DNA from: Croceibacterium xixiisoli
GTDB lineage: Bacteria > Pseudomonadota > Alphaproteobacteria > Sphingomonadales > Sphingomonadaceae
Assembly: GCF_009827305.1 (NCBI RefSeq)
Contig: NZ_WTYJ01000001.1
Coordinates: 496,001 to 560,000, forward strand
Direction: 5' to 3'
Length of the DNA: 64,000 nt
Of the stretch, positions 26,341-34,828 are shown piece after piece. Numbering within the stretch: position 1 is the first letter of the stretch; every line of letters begins with the position of its first letter. Under the pieces are notes generated by a model. It was not told the origin of the DNA. It saw only the letters and a list, made by a program, of their open reading frames with translations, and did no database searches. The translations under genes were made by a program, and so were the position numbers.

Positions 26341-27627
26341 TCAGGCAAATCCGATGCGCAAGGCGAGAGCCGCAAGGGTGATGAGCAGGACGGGAACCGT
26401 GAGCGTGACGCCCACCCGGAAGTAATAGCCCCACCCGATCCTGATCCCCTTCTGGCCGAGAACGTGGAGCCACAGCAGGGTCGCAAGCGAGCCAATGGGC
26501 GTGAGCTTGGGTCCGAGGTCGCAGCCGATCACATTGGCGTAGATCATGGCTTCCTTCACCGCGCCCGTGGCATGCGCGGCGTCGATCGACAGCGCCCCCA
26601 CCAGTACGGTCGGCATGTTGTTCATTACCGACGACAAGGCCGCCGCGATCATGCCGGTTCCCAGCGCCGCGCCCCACACGCCGCCCTTGGCGGTCTGATC
26701 GAGCAGTGCGGCGAGGTGGTCGGTCATCCCGGCATTTCGCAGGCCATAGACGACCAAATACATGCCGAGGGAGAAGATCACGACCTGCCACGGCGCTTCG
26801 CGCACGACCTTGCGGGTCTGGATCACATGCCCCTTGCCCGCAATCGCAAGCAGCAGGATTGCGCCGGCAGCGGCGACGGCGCTGACAGGCACTCCCAGCG
26901 GTTCGAGCAGGAAGAAACCAAGCAGCAGCAGCGCCAGCACGACCCACCCGGCGCGGAAGGTCGCGGCATCTTGGATCGCCTCACCTGGTGCGCGCAGCGC
27001 CGCCACGTCATAGGTCGCCGGAATGTCGCGCCGGAAAAACAGCATCAGCACGCCCAGCGTCGCGGCGATCGCCGCCAGATCGACCGGCACCATGACGCTC
27101 GCATATTCGCCAAAGCCCAGACCAAAGAAGTCGGCTGACACGATGTTGACGAGGTTCGAGACGACCAGTGGCAGGCTTGCCGTATCGGCGATGAACCCGG
27201 CAGCCATGACGAAGGCGAGTGTGGCTTTGTCGCCATATCCCAGCGCCCGCAGCATGGCGATGACGATCGGCGTCAGTATCAGCGCCGCGCCGTCATTAGC
27301 GAAGAGGGACGAAACGGCCGCGCCCAGCAGCACCACCAGCGCGAACAGGCGGCGACCATTGCCGTTGCCCCATCGGGCGACATGGAGCGCGGCCCACTCG
27401 AAAAATCCAGCTTCATCAAGTAGCAGGCTGATGATGATGATCGCGACGAACGCAGCCGTCGCGTTCCAGACGATGCCCCACACCACCGGCACATCCGACA
27501 GTGACACAACGCCGAGAAGCAGCGCTACCACCGCGCCGCCCAGCGCGCTCCACCCGATGCCAAGACCCTTGGGCTGCCAGATGACAACCGTGATCGTGGC
27601 AACGAATATGAGGACAGCGAGCAGCAT
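26341..27627 (-). CDS. arsB: Arsenite efflux permease ArsB
   Basis: 428 aa, about twelve transmembrane helices, of the ArsB/NhaD ion-transporter superfamily; length matches R773-type ArsB. Conserved parts include [36 protein letters not shown], the [11 protein letters not shown] loop and [23 protein letters not shown]. It exports arsenite (and antimonite) driven by the membrane potential. No arsA ATPase gene is present, so it works as a secondary carrier. ATG overlaps the arsC stop by one base (TGATG). Confidence 0.95.
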   Translation of the reverse strand: MLLAVLIFVATITVVIWQPKGLGIGWSALGGAVVALLLGVVSLSDVPVVWGIVWNATAAFVAIIIISLLLDEAGFFEWAALHVARWGNGNGRRLFALVVLLGAAVSSLFANDGAALILTPIVIAMLRALGYGDKATLAFVMAAGFIADTASLPLVVSNLVNIVSADFFGLGFGEYASVMVPVDLAAIAATLGVLMLFFRRDIPATYDVAALRAPGEAIQDAATFRAGWVVLALLLLGFFLLEPLGVPVSAVAAAGAILLLAIAGKGHVIQTRKVVREAPWQVVIFSLGMYLVVYGLRNAGMTDHLAALLDQTAKGGVWGAALGTGMIAAALSSVMNNMPTVLVGALSIDAAHATGAVKEAMIYANVIGCDLGPKLTPIGSLATLLWLHVLGQKGIRIGWGYYFRVGVTLTVPVLLITLAALALRIGFA

Positions 27628-28055
27628 CAGGCGATGCGCTGGCCCGAGGCGTCCACCACCTGTTCACCATCTTCCTTCGCGAACGCGCCGAGCTGGCCGG
27701 TGGGCAGCAGATCAAGCACGTCTTCGGAAGGACGGCACAGCTTCACGCCCAGAGGCGAGACGACCAGAGGCCGGTTGATGAGGATCGGGTGCGCCATCAT
27801 TGCATCGACCAGCGCGGCATCCGACAATGTGGTGTCGCCCAGGCCCAACTCTGCATAGGGCGTTCCCTTCTCGCGCAGTAGGGCGCGCGGGCCGATCCCG
27901 GCGCGGTCTATCAGTTCGATCAGCAATGCGCGCGAAGGCGGGGTTTTCAGATATTCGATGACATGGGGTTCGATGCCCGCGTTACGGATCATCGCCAGCG
28001 TGTTGCGCGAGGTGCCGCATTCCGGGTTGTGATAGATGATGATGTCGATTGCCAC
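27627..28055 (-). CDS. arsC: Arsenate reductase, glutaredoxin-coupled
   Basis: 142 aa, very close to the plasmid R773 ArsC pattern. The catalytic cysteine sits in [15 protein letters not shown] (Cys13), and the arginine-bearing segments [25 protein letters not shown] and [14 protein letters not shown] are present. It reduces arsenate to arsenite with glutathione and glutaredoxin, feeding ArsB. GTG 28055 has AAGGA just upstream; the longer in-frame start at 28136 lies inside arsR and lacks conservation. Confidence 0.95.
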   Translation of the reverse strand: MAIDIIIYHNPECGTSRNTLAMIRNAGIEPHVIEYLKTPPSRALLIELIDRAGIGPRALLREKGTPYAELGLGDTTLSDAALVDAMMAHPILINRPLVVSPLGVKLCRPSEDVLDLLPTGQLGAFAKEDGEQVVDASGQRIA

Positions 28056-28065
28056 GATAAATCCT

Positions 28066-28395
28066 TCAGCAGCAAGTGAGTTCAGCAATGAGCGGCTCGC
28101 AAAGTTCGGGGCGGCCCTGACAGCAATCCTTCGCAAGGAAGAGCATCAGGCTTTTCAACGCGCTGATGTTCGCCCGCTGGATTTGCTGACGTCCACGCTT
28201 TTCCGAGAGGACAAGCCCGGCCTTCGCGAGCACAGCCAAGTGGGTCGAGAATGTGCTTTGGGTCAGCCCTGACGCCTCAACCAGTTGTCCGGTCGACAGG
28301 CCGTCAGGTTCGTGGCGAACAAGAAGGCGAAAGGCATCAAGCCGTGTGGGGTGCGCCAGCGCACCTAGAATTTCGAGAGAGACATCGGTTTCCAT
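28066..28395 (-). CDS. arsR: ArsR/SmtB-family arsenic-responsive repressor
   Basis: 109 aa winged-helix repressor: ILGALAHPTRLDAFRLLV, GLTQSTFSTHLAVLAKAGLV recognition helices, then the wing. The classic ELCVCDL metal site of R773 ArsR is absent. Instead the C-terminal helix has Cys91-Cys92 and Cys99 (DCCQGRPELC), the spacing type described for Acidithiobacillus ArsR, plus a terminal Cys108-Cys109 pair. As(III) binding there should release the operator. The ATG begins one base after an operator palindrome, so its mRNA is probably leaderless. Confidence 0.94.
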   Translation of the reverse strand: METDVSLEILGALAHPTRLDAFRLLVRHEPDGLSTGQLVEASGLTQSTFSTHLAVLAKAGLVLSEKRGRQQIQRANISALKSLMLFLAKDCCQGRPELCEPLIAELTCC

Positions 28396-28452
28396 ACATC
28401 GGAATTATCCGATGGGATTGGCGCGGTCAAGATGCATCGGAATTTTCCGATA
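28396..28452 (-). promoter_or_regulatory. ars promoter with two ArsR-type operator palindromes
   Basis: Two 18-base palindromes with the same half-site lie 38 bases apart: CATCGGA-ATTA-TCCGATG (28397-28414) and CATCGGA-ATTT-TCCGATA (28435-28452). Between them, on the minus strand, is TTGACC (28425-28430). A -10-like GATAAT (28404-28409) lies inside the proximal palindrome, with a 15-base spacer (17 if TAATTC is used). The start of transcription would fall at or within about three bases of the arsR ATG. Repression by occlusion of the -10 is the obvious mechanism. Confidence 0.75.
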
Positions 28453-28714
28453 AATTCCCGAACGCCGTTTATCCTGGGGCAAAGCGTTCTCACGAAGGGC
28501 AGGTTTCGGCTAAGACTGCCATCCATGGCCGCGATAATGAATGACTTAACTTGGTCGCAAGCCGACGCCGAGAATGCGGCCAGAAGGGCAGCTATCGCCT
28601 CTTGGCTGACCAAAGGCCGTCAGGGCAGGAATCCACCCTTTGCAGACGTAACAGGGTTGTCGGCTTACGCCGAAAACCAGACAACGGAACTTGTCTCTCC
28701 CGCCTTGGGAGCCC
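28453..28714. other. ars-murJ intergenic region, no gene supported
   Basis: Between the distal ars operator and the murJ stop (with the promoter, 319 bases). Open frames exist on both strands but have no ribosome-binding sites or recognisable domains, and the plus-strand one runs into murJ antisense. A small CTCCC/GGGAG hairpin just past the murJ stop could be the remnant of its terminator. This is the murJ-side edge of the ars insertion. Confidence 0.45.
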
Positions 28715-30304
28715 CTATTCCGCCAGATCGACCGGCTTGGCCGGGCGCTTGCGACGCAGCTGGCCGATCAGATCCTTGTCGATCGCGCCGGAAAACCACG
28801 CCACCGCCAGGAACAGCAGCCCGCCGGAGATCACCAGCACGGCCAGCGAACCGGCCCGTTCCAGGAAATTGCCGGTGTAATAATCGCCCATCAGCGGGGT
28901 CAGATACCACAGCAGCACGCTCATCGCGGCGGTCGCCAGCACCTGCCGCAACACTCGCCCGCCGAGCTTGGCCGTGGCATGGTACCAGCCGCGCCGGTGC
29001 AGGATGATATAGAGCGTCAGCACATTCAACGTGGAGGTGAAGGCGGTTGCGCCTGCCAGCCCGACGATGCCGAAACGCGGCACGACGATGAAATTGATGC
29101 CGATGTTCATAGCCAGCACGCCCACCGCGATCCACACCGGGGTGCGCGTATCCTCGCGGCTGAAGAATGCCGGCTGGAACACCTTGACCAGCACATAGGA
29201 TGGCAGGCCGATTACCAGGGCGATCACGATATTGGCCATCACCGCGCCATCGGCATCGGTCATCCGCCCGCCCACGAAGAAGGCGGAAACGAAGGCCGGG
29301 GCGCAGATCGCCAGCGCGGCGGCAGCCGGCAGCGTCAGCAGCAGCGCCATTTCCACCGCATTGGTCTGCAGCCTCTGCGCTTCCTTCAGATCGCCGCCAT
29401 GGATCTGGCGCGCCAGCATCGGCAGGATCGCGGTGCCCAGCGCAATGCCCACGATACCCAGCGGCATCTGGTTCAGCCGGTCGGCATATTTGAGCAGCGT
29501 AAGCGAACCCTGTTCCAGGCTGGTGGCGAAGAATGTGTCGACGAACTGGCTGATCTGGTAAACGCCCGCGCCGAATGTGGCGGGCAGGATCAGCATGCCC
29601 AGCCGGCGTACCTCGGGCGTGAAATGCGGGCGGGTGATTTTCAGCTGCACCCCGGCCCGGCGCGTGGCCCAGGCCATATAGATCAGCTGGGCGACACCGG
29701 CCACGGGCACGGCAATCGCCTGCGTCCAGGCCACGGCCACGTCGCTGCCGCCATTCTGCTGCTGGACATAGCCGGTGATGATCCCTGCGATCAGCACGAT
29801 GTTCAGCAGCACGGGCACGAAGGCGCCGGGCGCGAATTTGGAATGGGCGTTCATCAGGCCGGACAGCATCGCCACCAGGCTGACCAGCGCCAGATAGGGG
29901 AAGGTTATCTGGCTCAGCACGACGGCCAGCTCATATTTGCCCGGCACATCGCGATATTCGCTCGCCAGCAGCCAGACGATGCCGGGCATGGCGATCATCG
30001 CGATCGCGGAAAAGCCCAGCAGCACCCAGATGAACACCGCCAGCACATCGCTGGCGAAACGGTCGGCCGCATCCTCGCCCTCGCTGGCCAGATGCCGCGT
30101 GTACATCGGCACGAAGGCCACCGAAAACGCGCCTTCGGCAAACAGCCGGCGAAACGTGTTGGGCAGGATGAAGGCCAGCTGGAACGCGTCGGCCGCCATT
30201 CCGGCGCCCAGCACGCGTGCCAGCAGGATATCACGAACGAAGCCGAAGACGCGGCTGACAGCTGTCAGCCCGCCGATCGTGCCTACATTGCGAACGAGGC
30301 TCAC
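28715..30304 (-). CDS. murJ: Lipid II flippase MurJ
   Basis: 529 aa MOP-superfamily protein with about fourteen transmembrane helices. It flips undecaprenyl-linked peptidoglycan precursor across the inner membrane. The N-terminus has the family pattern SLVRNVGTIGGLTAVSRVFGFVRDILLAR and DAFQLAFILPNTFRRLFAEGAFSVAFVP; the essential arginines of the central cavity fall in these helices. The gene follows secB with a 49-base gap on the same strand. Confidence 0.95.
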   Translation of the reverse strand: MSLVRNVGTIGGLTAVSRVFGFVRDILLARVLGAGMAADAFQLAFILPNTFRRLFAEGAFSVAFVPMYTRHLASEGEDAADRFASDVLAVFIWVLLGFSAIAMIAMPGIVWLLASEYRDVPGKYELAVVLSQITFPYLALVSLVAMLSGLMNAHSKFAPGAFVPVLLNIVLIAGIITGYVQQQNGGSDVAVAWTQAIAVPVAGVAQLIYMAWATRRAGVQLKITRPHFTPEVRRLGMLILPATFGAGVYQISQFVDTFFATSLEQGSLTLLKYADRLNQMPLGIVGIALGTAILPMLARQIHGGDLKEAQRLQTNAVEMALLLTLPAAAALAICAPAFVSAFFVGGRMTDADGAVMANIVIALVIGLPSYVLVKVFQPAFFSREDTRTPVWIAVGVLAMNIGINFIVVPRFGIVGLAGATAFTSTLNVLTLYIILHRRGWYHATAKLGGRVLRQVLATAAMSVLLWYLTPLMGDYYTGNFLERAGSLAVLVISGGLLFLAVAWFSGAIDKDLIGQLRRKRPAKPVDLAE

Positions 30305-30353
30305 GGCCTGACGCTCATCGGGCTAAGGCCCTGTTGGCCGGTCTGCGACCTGA

Positions 30354-30869
30354 TCAGTTCACAGCAGCCGGGTTTTCGCCCGCCTGCTCGCTCTGCGCCT
30401 GCAGCTGCTGCATGTAGAGGCCGGCGAAATCGATCGGATCCAGCATCAGCGGCGCAAAACCGGCATCGCGCACGGCATCGGCCACGATGCGGCGTGCGAA
30501 GGGGAACAGGATGCGCGGCGCTTCGGCGAAGCTGAAGGCGTGCTTCTGTTCTTCGGGCATGTTGCGCATGCCGACCAGGCCGCAATAGGCCAGCTCGACG
30601 ATATAGAGCGTGCCCTGCTCGACCCGGGCGGTGGCGGAAATCTTCAGTTCCACCTCGGTCACTTCTTCATTCAGCGGGCGGGCGCCAATGTTGAACTGCA
30701 CGTCCAGCTCGGGCTGCGCATTCCACTGGAAGCTTTCGGGTGCCTTGGGATTCTCGACCGACAGATCCTTCACATACTGCTGCAGCAGTCCCGCGACGGG
30801 CTGGGTGTCGGCGCCGTTGCCGGCATGACCATTGTCGAGATTGGTGAGGACGTTGCCTTCGTCGGCCAT
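30354..30869 (-). CDS. secB: Protein-export chaperone SecB
   Basis: 171 aa tetrameric chaperone that delivers unfolded preproteins to SecA. SecB-specific strands and helices are seen: LQQYVKDLSVENPKAPESF, LDVQFNIGARPL, VELKISATARVEQGTLYIVELAYCGL, APRILFPFARRIVADAVRDAGFAPLMLDPIDFAGLY. The C-terminus is Gln/Asn/Ala-rich and lacks the zinc-binding tail of gammaproteobacterial forms, as is usual in alphaproteobacteria. ATG 30869 is chosen; the long upstream frame is read-through of the divergent promoter region. Confidence 0.95.
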   Translation of the reverse strand: MADEGNVLTNLDNGHAGNGADTQPVAGLLQQYVKDLSVENPKAPESFQWNAQPELDVQFNIGARPLNEEVTEVELKISATARVEQGTLYIVELAYCGLVGMRNMPEEQKHAFSFAEAPRILFPFARRIVADAVRDAGFAPLMLDPIDFAGLYMQQLQAQSEQAGENPAAVN

Positions 30870-31100
30870 GGTGGGTGTCTTCCGCCTTGATGTGAAAGGC
30901 GGGACGCGCCCGCCTCGAAGAATGGCTCGGGCGACTAGCACCGGCGCGGTCGGGCCGCAATGTCTGGCTAAAAATCCCTGCGCGTCGGGGATCGGAAGTG
31001 TCGGATTGCTGTTGTTCATTTGAAATTCGCCCCCATTTCGGGCAGAATTGGTTTTTAACCGTCGGCATCTGCTGGCGAAACGATAATCGGGACAGTTCTT

Positions 31101-31754
31101 GTGATCTTGGAAATCGTCATCCTGGCCATGATCGCGGCCTTCCTTGGCCTCCGGCTCTATTCGGTGCTCGGCCGCCGTGCGGAGCATGAGGAAGAGCCGG
31201 TACCGACCCGGTTCGATCGGCCGGATGCCGCCCCCATGCCGCGTCCCAAGGCGACCACGCCGGAAACGCCGCGGCCGGATCGCGAACTGATCGGCTTTTC
31301 GCCGGCCATCGAACGCGGGCTGCAGGCGATCAGCGCCGCCGATCGCCGTTTCGATCTCATGGGCTTTCTGGAAGGGGCCCGGGGCGCCTATGGCATGATC
31401 CTGGAAGCCTTCTGGCGCGGCGATCGCGAAGAACTGCGCTCGCTGTGCGACGATGATGTCTATGCCGGCTTCGCCGCCGCCATCGACGCGCGCGAAGCTG
31501 CCGGTGAAAAGCTGGAAAACCGCCTGATCCGGATCGAGGACATTACGGTCCATTCGGCGGAACTGGTCGGCCGCACGGCCCGCATCGCGGTGCGCTTCGT
31601 GGCCGATATCGCCGCCGTCACCTATGATCGCGATGGCCACATGATCGCCGGCTCGCTCGACGATGCCGTCGAAACCCGCGACGTCTGGACCTTCTCGCGC
31701 AATGTCGATGCTGCGGGGCCGGACTGGCTGCTCGACGAAACCGACGAAGGTTGA
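31101..31754 (+). CDS. timA: Tim44/TimA-domain membrane-anchored protein
   Basis: 217 aa. An N-terminal helix (LEIVILAMIAAFLGLRLYSVLG) anchors it to the inner membrane. A Pro/Arg-rich linker (about 33-62) leads to a Tim44-like domain (about 70-212) with FLEGARGAYGMILEAFWRGDREELRSLCDDDVY and a beta sheet ending TRDVWTFSRN. Bacterial TimA proteins resemble the mitochondrial import motor anchor; their bacterial role is unsettled. GTG 31101 is the first start of the domain frame. Its position divergent from secB and ahead of mltA is the standard alphaproteobacterial order. Confidence 0.88.
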   Translation: MILEIVILAMIAAFLGLRLYSVLGRRAEHEEEPVPTRFDRPDAAPMPRPKATTPETPRPDRELIGFSPAIERGLQAISAADRRFDLMGFLEGARGAYGMILEAFWRGDREELRSLCDDDVYAGFAAAIDAREAAGEKLENRLIRIEDITVHSAELVGRTARIAVRFVADIAAVTYDRDGHMIAGSLDDAVETRDVWTFSRNVDAAGPDWLLDETDEG

Positions 31755-31762
31755 TCCGCTTC

Positions 31763-32983
31763 ATGCCGGTGGGGGGCAGGCAAGCAAGGCTGCAGACAAT
31801 CCGCGCGCTGTGCGTCGCGGCAGGTCTTGCCGCGATTGCCGCCTGCGCCTCGGTCGTTCCGTCCGCCAATCGTCCGGAAACACCCTCCGCCCCACCCCCC
31901 AGCGGGGCCACCGCTTTGCTGATGGGCGTGCGTGAAGGGCCCTCGGTCGCCAGCCTGCGCCTGACGGAAGATGATGCCGGCTCCGCGCTGGCTTCCTTCG
32001 TGGAAAGCTGTCCGAAACTGCTCCGCCGAACGGACGCCAGCGGCCTGACCCAGAAAGAAGACTGGCAGCTCGTGTGCAGTGAAGCGGCCAACTGGCCCTA
32101 TCACGACGCGCGCCGCTTCTTCGCCGAACGATTCGAAACCGTCCGCGTGGGCGATGGGCGCGGCTTTGCCACCGGCTATTACGAACCGGAAATTTCCGGC
32201 GTCCGCACCCGGCAGCCGGGCTTCAACGTGCCGGTCTATCGCATGCCGGATGATCTGGTCCGCGCCAGGCCGCAGGATCTGCCTGAAAGCGAACGCGGCG
32301 ACCGCATGCCGCTCGGCCGCTATGATCGCAGCGGCAAGTTCGTCCCCTATTACACCCGCAAGGAAATCGAAGAGGGCGCGCTGGCCAACAAGGGGCTGGA
32401 AATCGCCTGGGCCGCCGACACGGTCGAATTCTTCTTCCTGCAGATCCAGGGCTCCGGCCGCCTGATCACCCCCGATGGGCAGGTGATCCGGATCGGCTAT
32501 GCCGGCCAGAACGGGCGCGGCTACACCGGCATCGGCGGCGTCATGCGCGAACAGGGTCTGCTCGGCGATGGTCCGGGGCAATATCCCGGATCGATGCAGG
32601 GCATCATGGCCTATCTGCGCGAACACCCTTTCGAAGGGCGCGAACTCATGCGGATGAACGAAAGCTGGGTGTTCTTCCGTGAACTGACCGGTGACGGGCC
32701 GCTTGGCGCGCTCGAAGTGCCGGTGCGCCCGCAAAGCTCGGTCGCGGCCGATCCCGCCTATGTGCCGCTCGGCGCGCCGATCTTCCTGTCGACCGACCGC
32801 AGCGAAGCCAATGGCCTGTGGATCGCGCAGGATACCGGCGGCGCGATCAAGGGTGCCAACCGCTTTGACACCTTCTGGGGTGCCGGCGAACAGGCGCGCA
32901 CCACGGCCGGGGGGATGAGCGCGCGGGGCGATGCCCTGCTGCTGCTGCCGCGCGGAACGCTCGAACGCCTGCGCCGGCGATGA
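31763..32983 (+). CDS. mltA: Membrane-bound lytic murein transglycosylase A
   Basis: 406 aa lipoprotein. The signal ends LAAIAAC, giving lipid attachment to the outer membrane. The MltA domain includes ARRFFAERFETVRVG, ATGYYEPEISGVRTRQ and FFLQIQGSGRL; the C-terminal 3D domain has the aspartates in WIAQDTGGAIKGANRFDTFWG. It cleaves the glycan strand with 1,6-anhydro-muropeptide formation. ATG 31763 is chosen with GAAGG upstream; TTG 31751 overlapping the timA stop is the alternative. The end overlaps smr by four bases. Confidence 0.94.
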   Translation: MPVGGRQARLQTIRALCVAAGLAAIAACASVVPSANRPETPSAPPPSGATALLMGVREGPSVASLRLTEDDAGSALASFVESCPKLLRRTDASGLTQKEDWQLVCSEAANWPYHDARRFFAERFETVRVGDGRGFATGYYEPEISGVRTRQPGFNVPVYRMPDDLVRARPQDLPESERGDRMPLGRYDRSGKFVPYYTRKEIEEGALANKGLEIAWAADTVEFFFLQIQGSGRLITPDGQVIRIGYAGQNGRGYTGIGGVMREQGLLGDGPGQYPGSMQGIMAYLREHPFEGRELMRMNESWVFFRELTGDGPLGALEVPVRPQSSVAADPAYVPLGAPIFLSTDRSEANGLWIAQDTGGAIKGANRFDTFWGAGEQARTTAGGMSARGDALLLLPRGTLERLRRR

Positions 32984-33552
32984 AAACCCCGCGCGGGCTC
33001 AGCGCGGAGGAGGCGGAGCTGTGGGCCCGCCTGGCCCGCACGGTCACCCCGCTCAAGCATCGCGCACTCGCGCGCGCCCCGGCCAAGCCCGTCCTGCCGC
33101 CGGCCCCGCTGGTCTTCGATCCGCCGGCGGCCCCGGCCAAGAAGCTGCGTGGACGCGTGCCGCCCGCCCGGGTCGCACCCGTGGTCGCGCCACCTCCCGC
33201 ACCCGCTCCGGGCCTGGATTCGCATTGGGAACGCCGGCTGGACAAGGCGACGATGGATCCCGATTTCACGCTGGATCTGCATGGCCACACGCTCGACCAG
33301 GCGCATCGCCGGCTCGACATGGGGCTGATGCAGGCCAAGGCGATGGGCGCCCGGCTGGTGTTGCTGATCACCGGCAAATCCCGCCCGGTCGAAGCCGCCG
33401 ATCGCGGCGAACGGCGCGGCGCCATCCGCGCCAAGGTGATCGACTGGCTCGCCGCCGGCCCGCATGGCAGCGATATCGTCGCCGTCCGCAAGGCGCACCG
33501 CCGCCATGGCGGCGAAGGCGCGCTCTATCTGGTGCTCAAGCGGCGGCGCTGA
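32980..33552 (+). CDS. Smr/MutS2-type domain protein
   Basis: 190 aa. The N-terminal 80 residues are Pro/Ala-rich and disordered-looking after a short helix (SAEEAELWARLARTVTPLK, as in YdaL-like proteins). The Smr domain covers about 95-190, with the FTLDLHGHTLDQAHRRL strand-helix and the VLLITGKSRP...GAIRAKVIDWL...VVR-like end KAHRRHGGEGALYLVLK. Smr domains are endonucleases acting on nucleic acids; the cellular role of stand-alone forms is unclear. It is translationally coupled to mltA and to the next gene (TGATG). Confidence 0.87.
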   Translation: MKTPRGLSAEEAELWARLARTVTPLKHRALARAPAKPVLPPAPLVFDPPAAPAKKLRGRVPPARVAPVVAPPPAPAPGLDSHWERRLDKATMDPDFTLDLHGHTLDQAHRRLDMGLMQAKAMGARLVLLITGKSRPVEAADRGERRGAIRAKVIDWLAAGPHGSDIVAVRKAHRRHGGEGALYLVLKRRR

Positions 33553-33941
33553 TGCTCACCGAGGCCGAGATCGATGCGCGGCTACCGGTTTGGACCGCCT
33601 TGTCCGATCTGTTCCTCGACACCGAATTGTCGGATGCGGCTTATCGCCAGATCGCATCGGTGCTGCGCGGTTCCGGCTTCACGCCGGACGAATTGCGCGG
33701 CATTCTGGAGCAGGAGGTCGCCCCGGCCTTTGCTGCCAATCTGTTCTCGCCGGCGGGCGATTGGGCCGGCTGGACGCCGGATTCGGTGCGCGAGGTGGTG
33801 ACCGCTTCGCTCGATCGCGGTGCCCTGTGTTCGCTGTCCGCGCGGATCAGCCGGCGGCTGTTACGCGACCATTTGCGGACGGAATGGTTGCGGATTTCGC
33901 CATTGCTGGAACAGGCTTCGGGGGCTGAGCCACGAAGCTGA
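33552..33941 (+). CDS. DUF7079 family protein
   Basis: 129 aa, small acidic helical protein. The N-terminus LTEAEIDARLPVWTALSDLFLDTELSD and the following ILEQEVAPAFAANLFSPAGDWAGW segment are the DUF7079 pattern. Function is unknown. It is coupled to smr by a one-base overlap, and its stop codon is directly adjacent, with zero gap, to the stop codon of the convergent barstar-like gene. Confidence 0.75.
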   Translation: MLTEAEIDARLPVWTALSDLFLDTELSDAAYRQIASVLRGSGFTPDELRGILEQEVAPAFAANLFSPAGDWAGWTPDSVREVVTASLDRGALCSLSARISRRLLRDHLRTEWLRISPLLEQASGAEPRS

Positions 33942-34229
33942 CTACGCCAGTTCAATGGGGATTGTGGGCGTTTCCACGGCGATCTCGCGAAACACATCCA
34001 GATAGTTTCGTGTGCCGACCCGTTTGGTCAGCCGCGCCAGTTCGCCCGAATGCGCGAAGATCAGACGGACTTCGCCGGGCCAGCCCGGTCCGCCGTGAAG
34101 GGCGTCCCAGAAGGCATCCAGATTGCGTCCGAACAGGCTCGCCTCTTGCGGCTCGGTTGCATCGACATAGCGCTGCCAGAAGTCATCGGTGCTCGTCACC
34201 CCGGCGCAATCGATGACCACACTGCGCAT
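33942..34229 (-). CDS. Barstar family protein (ribonuclease inhibitor-like)
   Basis: 95 aa. The barstar fold is recognisable: MRSVVIDCAGV first strand, DFWQRYVDAT helix, the signature FGRNLDAFWDALHGGPGWPGEVRLIF (described in two parts: FGRNLDAFWDAL, then GGPGWPGEVRLIF), and the final helix YLDVFREIAVE. Barstars bind and block barnase-type RNases. No barnase or other toxin gene is near, so it is either an orphan immunity protein or serves another purpose. The DUF1348 gene begins upstream with a 4-base gap. Confidence 0.85.
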   Translation of the reverse strand: MRSVVIDCAGVTSTDDFWQRYVDATEPQEASLFGRNLDAFWDALHGGPGWPGEVRLIFAHSGELARLTKRVGTRNYLDVFREIAVETPTIPIELA

Positions 34230-34233
34230 GTGG

Positions 34234-34698
34234 TTACAGCCCCAATTCGCTCAATCCCGGATGATCGGCCGGGCGCACGCCCTGGGGCCAGTGGAACAGC
34301 CGGTCCGCCTCCCCGATCGGCAGATCATTGATCGATGCGATCCGCCGCGCCATCAGCCCGGCCTCGTCGAATTCCCAGTTCTCGTTTCCGTAAGACCGGT
34401 ACCACTGGCCGCTGTCATCGCGCCATTCATAGGCGAAGCGGGCGGCGATGCGGTTATCGTGAAACGCCCACACCTCCTTGATCAGGCGATACTCCAGTTC
34501 GCGCAGCCATTTCTGCCGCAGGAACTCGGCGATCTGCACGCGCCCGGTAATGAACTCGCTGCGGTTCCGCCACACGCTGCCCTCGGTATAGGCCAGCGCC
34601 ACCTTGTCGGGGTCGCGCCCGTTCCAGGCATCTTCCGCCATGCGCGCCTTCTGGGCGGCGGTTTCGGCGGTGAAGGGCGGCAGCGGGGGGCGGGACAT
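34234..34698 (-). CDS. DUF1348 family protein (SnoaL/NTF2-like fold)
   Basis: 154 aa. The block [74 protein letters not shown] and [14 protein letters not shown] is the DUF1348 signature. The family has a cone-shaped NTF2-like fold and no settled activity. ATG 34698 is used; the frame stays open upstream to 34851 without conservation. It precedes the barstar-like gene with a 4-base gap, so the two are probably co-transcribed. Confidence 0.85.
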   Translation of the reverse strand: MSRPPLPPFTAETAAQKARMAEDAWNGRDPDKVALAYTEGSVWRNRSEFITGRVQIAEFLRQKWLRELEYRLIKEVWAFHDNRIAARFAYEWRDDSGQWYRSYGNENWEFDEAGLMARRIASINDLPIGEADRLFHWPQGVRPADHPGLSELGL

Positions 34699-34828
34699 AG
34701 GGCATCCTGTCAGCGGGAATGGGATCGCCAGACTGGCGCAGCCGGCCGCCATGCTCAACCCCTCAGATGACAGCAGGGGCGGCAGCCTTCCGGCAACCGC
34801 CCCTGCCAATACCACGCGCTTCTTCGGA

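Noticed and set aside
28432-29007. 191-aa open frame across the ars-murJ junction
   Set aside because: It runs through the ars operator and murJ in antisense, and no domain is seen.
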